Assembly: GCA_026770575.1 (NCBI GenBank)
Contig: MU657585.1
Coordinates: forward strand, 5,727-22,515
Direction of reading: 5' to 3'
From: Pelagophyceae sp. CCMP2097
Taxonomy: Eukaryota > Sar > Pelagophyceae
DNA: 16,789 bases
Under the pieces are notes generated by a model, which was not told where the DNA came from, ran no database searches, and worked only from the letters and a program-made list of their open reading frames with translations. Shown here piece by piece: positions 1 to 8,307 of this stretch (the stretch's first letter is position 1; each line of letters begins with the position of its first letter). Both the position numbers and the translations under genes were made by a program.

Positions 1-888
1 AAGATCAGACTTCCCGCCGAAAATCGTGGATTTGGGCTCCATTCCAGCTGATTTGGAGAAAATAACCTTGATTTTCACATGAAATGGAGCCCAAACCCCT
101 GATTTTCACAGGAAATTGCTGGATTGAAATTTTTGAGTGAGGATCTGGAAATTTTGAAAGTCCATAAAATTTTAAATATTTCCCGCCCACAGAAATCGTT
201 CTACGAAAATTAAAAGGGTTCCCCGCGTAGTGAAAACTGGGAAGTTGGCTGAGCCCCCCAGTAGCTTGAAAAAAGTGAACTTGTCTAATTCCATCATCGA
301 GTCTGAAGGATCTGAGCGCGCTGGGCGCATCGGCGTCAGCAGGAGATGCGCATAGCACCGTCGGCTTGGTTCTTGCTCGTTAAAGCGTTTTAGGCGACGT
401 TATGCAAAGTGCGAGGTCAGCTTGAAAGTAGCTTGAAAAAAGTGAAGCTGTCTAATGGCCAAATGCAACCCGTTGCCTTTTTTTTCTCTTAAAACTTAAG
501 CGAATCGACAGTGCCTGTCGCCTTTGCCTTCTTAAAATATAAGATAATCGGCCTTGGGGGCTGTCCTCAGCCGCCCATGGGCTTCGTCGCAGCTGGTAAA
601 AAGTCGCTGAATCTCGGGGTTTAGCGAAGATTTTCACGTGGACGACGCTTTCGCTGCACCGTGCATCAAGGGGTGACCACAGAAGGGACCGTAAGCGTGG
701 TTTATCGCATATGCGTCGGGTAGCAGCGGCGGCAGCCGGGGGGTGCGGGGCTACGATTGGTCCCGGAGGTCGACGATGACGAAAAAGTCGGCCCGCCAGC
801 GCCTTTCGCCTTCTTAAAAAATAAGCGACTGGCGGCAGAGACCGCCTTTGCCTTTAGATAAAATCCATTATCTTACTCTCACATTCGC
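1..888. other. AT-richer, repeat-containing region without a convincing gene
   Basis: This stretch is clearly less GC-rich than the rest of the window and I see no credible gene in it. Open frames here start with GTG or lack codon bias. It holds several small repeats. A 13-bp inverted repeat (tttgggctccatt at 31-43 and its complement at 83-95) surrounds part of a direct repeat of tgattttcaca (69-79 and 100-110). Two related CTT-rich segments with cttcttaaaa and ataag occur near 520-545 and 805-825, the second flanked by ccgccag/ctggcgg. The pattern suggests decayed transposon or satellite material next to the fold-back element at 889-1157. This is inference; no family was recognised. Confidence 0.5.
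260..456. repeat. 30-bp direct repeat pair
   Basis: A 30-bp word beginning agtagcttgaaaaaagtgaa and ending tgtctaat occurs at 260-289 and again at 427-456, in the same orientation, 167 bp apart. The copies differ only at two adjacent bases in the middle (ct versus gc). No coding frame or other function is visible. It may be a remnant of a longer duplicated unit or of dispersed element ends. Confidence 0.7.
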
Positions 889-1157
889 ACTGTAGGGAGA
901 TTCAGCCAAAATAAAGTGCCAAAGAAAGTGGTAATAGATCCGTTCAACGGAAACTAGTACCGCATGGATGTATTTCCGGCCTATAGCTTTGTCACTTTTA
1001 TTTCGGAAAGGTCCAAAAATGTGCCAAAGCTTTGACACTTTCCGAAATAAAAGTGACAAAGCTATAGGCCGGAAATACATCCATGCGATACTAGTTTCCG
1101 TTGAACGCATCTATTACCACTTTCTTTGGCACTTTTTTTTGCTGAACCTCCCTATTG
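889..1157. mobile_element. Fold-back (MITE-like) element with about 118-bp inverted arms
   Basis: The left arm (about 889-1010) is repeated as its reverse complement at about 1038-1157, with a 27-nt centre at 1011-1037 that is itself nearly palindromic around caaagctttg. The arms differ at only a handful of positions, for example gatccg versus gatgcg and agtaccgc versus agtatcgc. The outer ends read tagggag, followed by ttcagc in both arms. As a consequence the two strands encode almost the same short peptide, which should not be annotated as a gene. Length, symmetry and lack of coding capacity fit a non-autonomous DNA transposon (MITE/fold-back). No clear target-site duplication is visible at the ends, so the family is unknown. 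If transcribed it would form a long hairpin RNA. Confidence 0.8.
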
Positions 1158-1274
1158 TTTGATATACCTTTTAATATTGCCATCACCTCTCCAGTTTTCT
1201 CTTGCCGGGATATAAATAAACACCCTCATGCCCTCATACCCTCGATTTTTATACCCTCAATTTTTTTACTCGTG

Positions 1275-1556
1275 CATTTCGTTCGACGTTTCGGAAATTA
1301 CGCGGAATCTGCTGTACGAGTCCGGGCAATTCGTGAGGACATCGGACGATTCCTTCTCGCGAGCCAGTTCGACGGCAACACCGACCTCGGCTCCGTGCCC
1401 GGCACCACGTGGCACGTCGCGCTTCCACACAGCTTCCACACAAAGGCCTTTGGCAAGGACGAGGGCCCCTCTTGCTTCGACGCCGCCTGCGCCCCGCCGC
1501 GGGTCACCGCCTTCCGCTGCGAGCCCGTCGGCGAAGCGGCTTCCCCGAGGGCCTGA
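1275..1556 (+). pseudogene. Orphan coding fragment (partial exon or gene remnant)
   Basis: The frame ending at the TGA at 1554-1556 has strong coding character from about 1340 onward: nearly every codon ends in G or C. The peptide (for example GRFLLASQFDGNTDLGSVPG, then TTWHVALPHSFHTKAFGKDE) looks like a real protein. It has no in-frame ATG, and upstream of about 1290 it runs into AT-rich sequence with low-complexity CCCTCA repeats. It is therefore either the last exon of a gene whose upstream exons I cannot place, or a fragment left by the insertion of repeats to its left. I recognise no family. The antisense frame is also open, so the strand is not certain. Confidence 0.35.
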
Positions 1557-1829
1557 TCCCGGGACGTATAGCCCCTCTGTTTGGTGCGTCGTGTTAGAAG
1601 ATCTCGTGCCATTCTCGTCTCTGCCGAGTTTCGCGCGACGGGCCGCTGCGGCCAGAGCTCGTTGCAAGCTGGAGGCTTTCACTGCAGCGAAAAGGAAGGC
1701 TGTGGGAAGGCGGCAGGTGTGGTGGGAAGGAGGCATTGGGGACCGGGTGCTGAACAGAGCCGGGTGGGAACCTCTCCAAAGAGGGTAAGGGCCAGCCGCG
1801 GCCGGCGCGACATCGGCCGGCCCAGGCCC

Positions 1830-2685
1830 TCAGGGTGTGAGCTCGAGGTCATTGACGCCGGCGGCGATGGCGTTCAGGTTGACGTTGACGTGCGTGAACG
1901 TCAGGGAGAGCGGCCGCGCCTTGTTCTTGAGCTTGACGATCAAATTGGCGAAGCTGCGGTCGCCCTTCGAGCTCACCTTGATGATGGGCACGTCGTTGGA
2001 CGCCGACAGGTAATACTCGAGGCGGTTCAGCTCCTTGTACGTCTCGTCGAGCAGGACGCGCCGCGTTTGCTCGCAAAACCTTGGGCATACAAGTCGTGGA
2101 CGGACCGACACAAAACTGGCACACAAGGCAGGATGACCTGAGTTTGATGCCGAGCGCCTCCTCCGTGAAGTAGTAAGTGCGCGTGTCGGCGGCGGGGCTG
2201 CGGCGCTGCACGCCCGGGTCGGAACCTCGGATCATCGGGCGCAGGCGCGGCGACACTCGCTGCTGGTGCTCGCCCGTCAGCCGCCGCCGCTTGCACGTCG
2301 ACGGCGGGCTGGGGCCTAAGGTAGTTGGAAAATCGTCGAGCCAACCCTCCGTCTTGAGAGGAGCAAGAGGCCGTCGGAACCAAGCCATGGTTCGTCTCCT
2401 CTCGAAAGGCATCAAGTGCTCCCCAGGACACTCTCTCGACGTGCGGCGACAACACAATCTCCTTGTCGGAGAGAGCGGGGATTCTTCTCAGCGGTTCGCG
2501 GGACTCCGCAACGCGCTGCTGTCCTCGGTGCCGCTCCGCGAGAGTCGAGGCGTCTCGAACGGGTTGATCGATCCCGCCGAAGCCGCCGTCGTCGCGCCGT
2601 TCGCGGGCCTGGTGGAGGATCCATCGTCAAGCGGTCATCGAGATCGTGGTTGACACTATATCACTCTTTCCGGAGCCTCAAACAT
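1830..2685 (-). CDS. Four-exon gene, protein with PDZ-like C-terminal domain
   Basis: Proposed exons (minus strand): 2685-2665, 2608-2432, 2352-2138 and 2079-1830, giving 220 residues. The start is an ATG at 2685-2683 in a good context (ccaccATG). Introns of 56, 79 and 58 nt have GT-AG ends and phases 0, 0 and 2 that match at each junction; the second has a strong pyrimidine tract before ctcaag. The N-terminal half is Arg-rich and probably disordered. Residues about 125-205 resemble a PDZ fold: YYFTEEALGIKL at the start, VPIIKV and a helix SFANLIVKLKN in the middle, then RPLSLTF. The usual GLGF-type loop is degenerate, so ligand binding cannot be claimed. Exon 2 has a rival open frame (see findings). 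The gene lies 186 bp downstream of the next minus-strand gene. The last exon is the firmest part. Confidence 0.55.
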
Positions 2686-2871
2686 GGTGGGGCCTCGAGA
2701 GGTTCGTATCTCGTCTGCGAGCGACTCTGACGAGACTTGCACCAAGAAAGAAGGGGCTCTGCCGCGTGCCTCGCGCGCGGCGTGTCGCAGGAATCTTGGT
2801 CGTTGCCGCGCCTGCGACACGCAGCGCCGTCGGTCGACGGAAGAAAGGTTCGTTCGTGCGTCGACGGCGAC

Positions 2872-3561
2872 TCACTTTTTGAAGTTCTCGTACGAATCTC
2901 GAGAGACCAGCGTCACATCCTCGATGCTCGTGAGCAGCTCGCGCTCGCGCTCCTCCCAGAGCTCCTTGGACGCTTCGTCTTCAAACGCCACCGGCGGTGA
3001 CGGCAACGGCGTCTCGAACGTGGCGAGAATCTGGAACGGCTCGGCCGAGGTGTCGAACGCGTCCGGCGGCACGACCCAGTCGTCCAGGCTCCCGTCCTCG
3101 TCCTCGATCTCTTCGTCGCTGTCGGGCTCGGCGAGGCTGCAAATGAGGCGCGAACGGCCGATGTACTGGCACTCCAGGTCCGGGCAGAGCTCGACGGTGG
3201 AGACCCGGCGCGATCGGCAGGCCGGCCACTTCAGCCCAGCGGCGAACATGTCGATGTGCCGGCTGTAGAGCCGCTTCGTGATCAGGGCCATCAGCTCGCG
3301 CACGTCGCGCGTCGCTCCGATCTCCACCTGCATCCGGCGAGCGCGACGGTCCGTGAAGTCGACCGTGAAGCGACACAGTCGCTCGCGCTGGTGCGTCGAC
3401 TGATCCCGCAGGCCGGACCGCGTCAACGACATCTCCGTCCCGGCCGACGCCGCTCCGGCGGGAAAATCTGCGCTGAAACAGTGAAAGAAATCTATCCGAT
3501 GGGTTTTCTCACGCGTAAAAGATTCCGATGGCGAATCAAATCTTTTGTTTGGCCCCGCCAT
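2872..3561 (-). CDS. Unrecognised 229-residue protein with acidic stretch
   Basis: The open frame has high G/C at third positions and ends at TGA 2874-2872. The most upstream ATG is at 3561-3559 (229 residues); another ATG at 3432 would give 186. Between them the DNA is AT-richer and contains gtgaga at 3512 and tttcag/cgcag at 3473/3468. An in-frame 45-nt intron (3512-3468) is therefore possible, and the N-terminus is unsure. Residues 64-145 read like strand-strand-helix-strand (CRFTVDF, MQVEIGA, DVRELMALITKRLY), reminiscent of a beta-grasp or ubiquitin-like domain. This is a structural impression only. Residues 147-161 are an acidic stretch (SDEEIEDEDGSLDDW), followed by a Pro-containing region and a charged helix (KELWEERERELL). 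There is no signal peptide or membrane segment. No family was recognised. It is followed 186 bp later by another minus-strand gene. Confidence 0.6.
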   Translation of the reverse strand: MAGPNKRFDSPSESFTREKTHRIDFFHCFSADFPAGAASAGTEMSLTRSGLRDQSTHQRERLCRFTVDFTDRRARRMQVEIGATRDVRELMALITKRLYSRHIDMFAAGLKWPACRSRRVSTVELCPDLECQYIGRSRLICSLAEPDSDEEIEDEDGSLDDWVVPPDAFDTSAEPFQILATFETPLPSPPVAFEDEASKELWEERERELLTSIEDVTLVSRDSYENFKK

Positions 3562-4192
3562 GGAAGGTCTTCTTAGTCGCGGCCCGAGACCGCCGGCCAC
3601 GTTGTGGTGGCCTAGCACCGTCTGCGTGGATGGGTGTATACCCTCGGGTTGAGCACTTTTGGGGTTGCCCAGGGAACTCGCGCAGGCGAAGCAAAGGTCA
3701 GAGGAGGGCGCCGGCGGGGGATGGCTTACGCGACGCGTGTCGTGGAAGAGCAGGGCGTGGACGGTCAATGACAATGAGTCCACCAGAGCTGAAGCAGATT
3801 TCCGTCTGAAAAGGGCGCCGGCGGGGGTTGAGATAACCACTTGATCCAAGAGGCAGCCGAGACTGCAATCAAGGAGCGGCTCCGGCGGGGGGCGAGCGCT
3901 TTGGAGGAAGTGTCGCGTGGGGCGGAGCCGAGGGCCCGCCAGCGAAAAACTGGGCCCCGCGGCCCGGCGTGGGACGCACGGCCGCGCCGCGCGCGCTCAA
4001 CGGACGTGATTTGACCTCGCACAAGCAAGAAAAGCGCCTCGACGGCGTCGACGTCACTACGCCACGCGCCACGAGCCGGGCCAGCGCGTGACTAACGCCC
4101 CCGCGCCGCGCACGACAAAAGTTGCCCAAATCCCCGTGTCGTTCCCAGAGAAGGGTCGTAGCCCGGGAACGGTCAGCTCGCGAGGAGCCGCG
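3562..4192. promoter_or_regulatory. Intergenic region between divergent genes, with repeated GC motif
   Basis: This 631-bp stretch separates the minus-strand gene starting at 3561 from the plus-strand gene starting at 4193, so it should hold both promoters. The motif gggcgccggcggggg occurs at about 3707 and 3813, with a diverged copy (ggctccggcggggg) at about 3876. The flanks of the first two copies are also similar (gtcagagga versus gtctgaaaa), so they may be an old duplication rather than selected sites. No TATA box is obvious. Antisense open frames across here are GC-driven shadows. Its promoter role is inferred from gene orientation alone. Confidence 0.4.
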
Positions 4193-5309
4193 ATGGAGAA
4201 CTACGACGCGGTGAGCGGGGCGTTCTACTACGCGACCCGCGACGCCTACACCGCCGAGGCCCAGGATACGCCCTCGGCCCTGGCGCCGGCGCCGGCGGCG
4301 GCGGCGGCGCCGGCGCCGGCGCCGGCGGCCGCGCGCGCGCCCGAGGCGACGCCGGCGGCGGCGCGCGGCGTCACGCCGGAGACGACTGTTTACGCGACGG
4401 ACGAGGCCGCGACGGCCGTCTTCCGTGCCTGGCGGACCGGGACTGAGGAGACAAAGGTCTACAACGCCGCGTTCAACGCCTGGCGCGCTTCGCACGCCGA
4501 CGCGCGGACGGAAAAGGCCGCCTTTGGCACCTGGAAGGGCGCGCGCGGCCAGGCGCGGCCCCAAGCGTCCGCCGCCCCGCCCCCCGCGAGGCCGCGCTGG
4601 CTGTTCCGCGCCGCGGTCGTCGTCGCCGCCGCGCTCGGCGGCCTCGCGGCGCAGACGCCGCGCGGCCGCGCGGCCCTGGTCGACGCGCGCGCTTTTGCCG
4701 AACCACACCTGGCCGACGCCCGCGCCTTTGCCGACGTGCACGTCTTCACCGACCCGCGCGTCGACCGTGAGTCACGCCGCCCGCGAGGCCCGCACCGCCC
4801 CGCGAGACCCGCACCGCTCGACGAGGCCCGCAGAGCCGGCGAGGCCCGCAGAGGAGGCCCCTTGCGGTTTCCGTCTTTCGAGCGCGCCTCGACGGCCCCG
4901 CGGCAGGGCTGCGCGCGCGCGCGGCGGGGCTGAGCGCGTCTGCGCTCGAGTTGCGGCGCGCGTACGCCGGCACGCGCGTCGTCGACGTGCTGGCGAAGAT
5001 CACCGGCGTCGGCGCGGAGCGGCTGCTGGCGCTCTTCCCCGTCGCGCAGCGCGCAGAGGCGCCCTACGAGCCCGTCGCCGTCGACGACGTCGCGCCCGCG
5101 GGGGACGGCCTCGAGGTCCGACGCCCGCCCGTCCCCGAGGAAGGCGGCCTCCCGATGATGCGAGGCCCCTCTGCAGCCCCCCGTGCCCGCAGGCCTCTCT
5201 CCTCGGTGTGCTCTCGTCGAACAAGGCGAAAGCGGCGCTCGCGGCGCTTCTCTTCCTCGTCCCCGCGGCGCGCGCGGCCGGCAACTCGAACGCCGCCGCT
5301 GCGCCCTGA
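4193..5309 (+). CDS. Three-exon gene, small protein with two membrane segments and AFxxW repeats
   Basis: Exons 4193-4766, 4907-5115 and 5193-5309 give 299 residues. The start ATG (gccgcgATGg) is the first in frame. Intron 1 (140 nt) has a consensus gtgagt donor and cggcag acceptor (phase 1); intron 2 (77 nt) runs from gtccga to cccgcag (phase 0). Domains: an N-terminus rich in Tyr/Asp/Thr; an Ala-Pro low-complexity tract (about 30-58); three short helical repeats at about 74-116 with a shared A/V-F-x-x-W core (VFRAW, AFNAW, AFGTW); a hydrophobic segment at about 136-153 (WLFRAAVVVAAALGGLAA); a soluble middle part carrying two DARAFA copies; and a second hydrophobic segment at about 273-290 just before the C-terminus. 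This suggests a membrane protein, possibly with both ends on the same side. I recognise no family. It converges on the minus-strand gene ending at 5564. Confidence 0.7.
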
Positions 5310-5563
5310 CGCATGGCGCGGCCGCGACGCGGGGCTGGGGTCGACGGGCCCGGGCCCGCAAGACGCGTCCGTCTCTCCAACCTGGCCTCTAACTCTTTGC
5401 ATACTCGACCAGACCACTACCAAAAAGACATCACCCGCAAGGAGCCGGGTCAATGGCACGGCGTACTACCTCTTATCTGGTCTTTACGATGCGAGGGCCC
5501 TGTGCGGGCCGCCTCGCCGTCCTGGGGGTCCTTCGCCTCGGCCGCGCGGGCGGCGCGGGCGTC

Positions 5564-6551
5564 CTAGAGGACCTCGCCCCTGGTGCCCGACGACGTCAGC
5601 ACCGAGGCCCCTGAGTACCGCGGGCCCTTGTCGTTCAACGCGTTGGCCGGGTTGTGGCCCGCATAACCGGGTAAGTTGTGCCGGTGGTATAGGCGCAGCG
5701 AAGAGACGGGTTGCCCTAGACGCCAGAGGGGTCCGACGCGCCCGCGGGGCGGAGAAGCTCCCCGGAGGATCCCCTCGATTTTCCGCTGCGCCGGCAGACG
5801 CACGCGCGGCGGAGCCGTCGGCCTGCGATACGGCCTCTGCGTTGCGGTCCGAGTTCGGGATGTAGCCCGAGTAGCCCGGGATCTGGTAAGTCATCTTCGT
5901 CGTCCCCGCGCAGAGGTCCATCGTCGTGCCCGCCATCGACGTCTTGGCCTGCGGGCCTTTGGCGTCCGCCGTTCCGAAATGCGCGGGGGCCCGGCACTCA
6001 CGGTGTACGGCCTCGCCGAGGGGAACTCGCCCTCCATGCCCAAGTCCATCTGGTAGCTCGACTTGGTCGTCGGGGCTCGGACGGTTTCGGTGGCTTGTTG
6101 GGACTTAGACCACCACTCGGGCTTGACCTTCAGCGCACACTGCGACGCATCGAAGCCCGTGTACGACGACCGGTGCATCGTCAAGCCGTTGAGCGGCTTG
6201 GTCGCAAAAGCCTGCGCCTCGAATTTGCTCGAGATGCCGCGCTTGTCCGGGACCTAAAACAAAGTTCGAGGGACCGCCGCCCGTCTATTGCGCGCTGGTG
6301 CGCACGCGGTAGTCGGCCGCGCGCAGCGTGGCCGACGCCATCTGCGACACCGTCGCGTCGCGCAGCACCGTGCCTGCGGAAGCGGCTCGAATATGCCCGG
6401 GTGCGCGGGCCGACGCACCGACGGAGCCCTCGAAGCCGTCGGTGAGCTCGTTGTACTTTTTCGCCCGCGAGACCAACGTCTCGCCCGGCTTTAACGCCGG
6501 CGGGTACTTCGTCGACTCGGACCGGAAGCCCTGGTACCCGGTGAACGCCAT
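5564..6551 (-). CDS. Four-exon gene, ciliary microtubule inner protein-like (PGYxGxxP motifs)
   Basis: Exons 6551-6306, 6253-6002, 5948-5804 and 5715-5564 give 264 residues. Introns are 52, 53 and 88 nt with GT-AG ends and matching phases (0, 0, 1); intron 1 ends in a T-rich tract plus ttttag, and intron 2 starts with gtgagt. The start is ATG 6551-6549 (MAFTGYQGF). Family clue: the protein carries IPGYSGYIPN and NLPGYAGHNPAN, plus weaker SSYTGFD and TGYQGF motifs. The PGYxGxxP motif is typical of the FAM166/CIMIP2 (UPF0605, DUF2475) proteins, which sit inside ciliary doublet microtubules in animals and protists. The length fits that family. There are no membrane segments or signal peptide, as expected for an axonemal protein. 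Tyr, Ser and Thr are abundant between motifs. The family assignment rests on motifs recalled, not on a search. It is divergent from the EF-hand gene starting at 6780. Confidence 0.7.
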
Positions 6552-6779
6552 CGCGACACGACGGAGCCGCGGGCGCGGAGCCTTCGCGCCGCGGCGCCGT
6601 TCGACGAAATGCGTTGGGCCGGGAATGCAAATGCGCGTTTCACACCAGTTTTGAAGAATTCGAACGCACTGCACGTCTGCGTGAGATCGGTTGCACGTCG
6701 GGGCCGCGCGCGCTTCGCGGCAGCTATAGCTCGAGTGCAATTCGGGTCGCCCTTTCAGGTTGCGCCCGGGAGGCCGTCG
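6552..6779. promoter_or_regulatory. Short divergent promoter region
   Basis: Only 228 bp separate the start codons of the PGYxGxxP gene (minus) and the EF-hand gene (plus), so both promoters and 5' leaders must fit here. The middle is locally AT-richer than its surroundings (cacaccagttttgaagaattcg at about 6640-6661). A ctatagc sequence lies at 6723-6729, upstream of the plus-strand start. No motif can be assigned to a factor. Shared regulation is possible but not shown. Confidence 0.4.
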
Positions 6780-8258
6780 ATGGCGGCCGTGCAGCGCTGG
6801 CTCCCGCTACCCTCGTCGATGGCGCCGGGCCAGGCGGCGGCGCCGGGCCCGCTGCCGTCCATCTTCTTCAAGCAGCCGGCGAAGCACGCGGTTTCGCGGC
6901 GCGCGGCGCCGGCCGGCGGCGGCGCGGAGGAGCTGGAGCGGCGGACGCATGAGTCCATGTCGAACTTCGGGTGCCGGCTCATGTGCTCAAGATTCGCAGA
7001 GGGCGCGGGCGAGGCGCGGTGCGACTGGTTCGTCTTGTTCAGCCGCTTCGACCGCGACGCGAGCGGCGTCATGACCAAGGACGAGTTTGCGCACGTGCTG
7101 CGCCGCGACTTGTGCCTCCGCGCGGACGTCCTCAGCGAAAGCTGCCTCGACGCGCTCTGGCGCGCCCTCGACCCGCGAAACCGCGGCATCGTCATCGCCG
7201 CAGAGTTCATCACGTTCATGCGCCACAACTACGCGCCGCGCGCCGAGTCGTCGGCGCCGCGCCTCTGCGACGCCTACGACGCCGCGCGTGCCGACCGTGG
7301 CGGCGTCCACTGCTCGCAGCGCACCGCCGTCCTCGGCGCCGTCGCCGCGGCGCTCGCGCTCCACGGGAACCGCTGCGGCGACGACTGGTACGCCATGGCC
7401 GTGCGCGTGGACCGCGACGAGCGACGCAAGGCGAGTCCCCCCGGCGCCCAAGAGGTGGCCGACGGGGGAGACGTCGTCCGAATTGTTCGTAGATTTGCGT
7501 ATACGAGCGTTCTTATTAGATTTGCGTCGACGAGCTCAAAGAGATGGTCCGCATCGAGCTCAAGGTGCCGGCGAGGGACGTGCGTCGCCCACGGACGACG
7601 TTGCCGAGGCGGCATCGGGCGGGGCCCGTGTATGACCCGAATGTAGGTCTCGGACGCCGACTTGCTCGCGCTGCTCGCGACGTGCGCCGACGAGTCGGGC
7701 CTCGCGGTCGTTGATCAGGCGCGCGTCGAGGTGAAGCTCGGTCTCTTCGCTCTGTGGATGAACAAGCATTGCCGCGCGCGCGGCGCCGTCGCAGAGCCCC
7801 GGCTCAGCCGAACAGCGCCGCGCGGCCCGCGCGCCGGCGGCGACGCGGCGTCGGCGGCGCCGTCGCTAGCGCAGTCGTTCCAGAACCGGCCGCTGCCGAG
7901 CTTTTCCAAGTGGGACGCCTCGACGTCTGCCCCGTACTCGCTCGTCGAGGACGGCCGGCCCATCCACACATTTGCCGACTTTGCGATGAAGCCGCTGCCA
8001 CCGGCGGCCCGGGCGCGCGCGCCGCGCATGCTGCAGTCGCCGCGCGCGCTGCGCCCCGCCCTCGGCGGCGCCGGCGCGGCGTCGAACCACTACGCGTCCA
8101 TGGGGTCGTGCGTCTCGCAGCTCACGGGCGGCGACCCTCCCGAGCCGGCGCCGGAGACGCACGTCGTCTTCGACGTCGTGCCGCGCTACGCTGCTGAGAC
8201 GGGTGCGCGCCAAGACCGTCGAATCGGCCGCGCGGCCAGCGCGCACCGCGTCGACTAG
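6780..8258 (+). CDS. EF-hand protein, N-terminal part of a probable larger gene
   Basis: Exons 6780-7430, 7520-7579 and 7647-8258. The start is ATG 6780 (MAAVQRWLPL); a second in-frame ATG follows at residue 14. Intron 1 (89 nt) has a GC donor (aag/gcgagt) and a ttattag acceptor; intron 2 (67 nt) is GT-AG; both are phase 0. EF-hand loops: residues 91-102 (DRDASGVMTKDE) are canonical; 131-142 (DPRNRGIVIAAE) are degenerate; 211-222 (DRDERRKICVDE) are only complete after splicing intron 1, which supports that intron. The rest is a linker rich in Ala, Pro and Arg, probably disordered. Read literally the frame ends at TAG 8256-8258, but the large LRR/EF-hand frame downstream is in the same phase, has no early ATG and contains a copy of this EF module. 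I therefore think the TAG lies in an intron and this is the 5' part of one gene. Its likely role is calcium-responsive binding or signalling. Confidence 0.75.
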
Positions 8259-8307
8259 GCCGTTTCGGACCGACGCTCGAGGACCAGGACCTCAACTTTC
8301 GAGCGAG

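Noticed and set aside
5..358. A 117-codon minus-strand frame at the left end
   Set aside because: It starts with GTG, has no codon bias, and its DNA consists of small inverted and direct repeats.
868..1162. Overlapping open frames on both strands giving nearly the same peptide
   Set aside because: The similarity is forced by the inverted repeat. The frames lie in the fold-back element and have no codon bias.
3869..4741. A 290-codon minus-strand open frame over the AFxxW gene and its upstream region
   Set aside because: It is low-complexity Arg/Gly, antisense to a gene with phase-matched introns, and crosses the intergenic region. I judge it a compositional shadow.
4767..4933. Continuation of the first AFxxW exon to the TGA at 4931-4933
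   Set aside because: After 4766 the frame is repetitive (cgaggcccgca units) and a gtgagt donor with a phase-matched cggcag acceptor leads into a better coding exon, so this is intron 1.
6625..6632. ATGCAAAT octamer in the divergent promoter region
   Set aside because: This is an animal POU-factor site; there is no reason to expect that factor in a protist, and an 8-mer can occur by chance.
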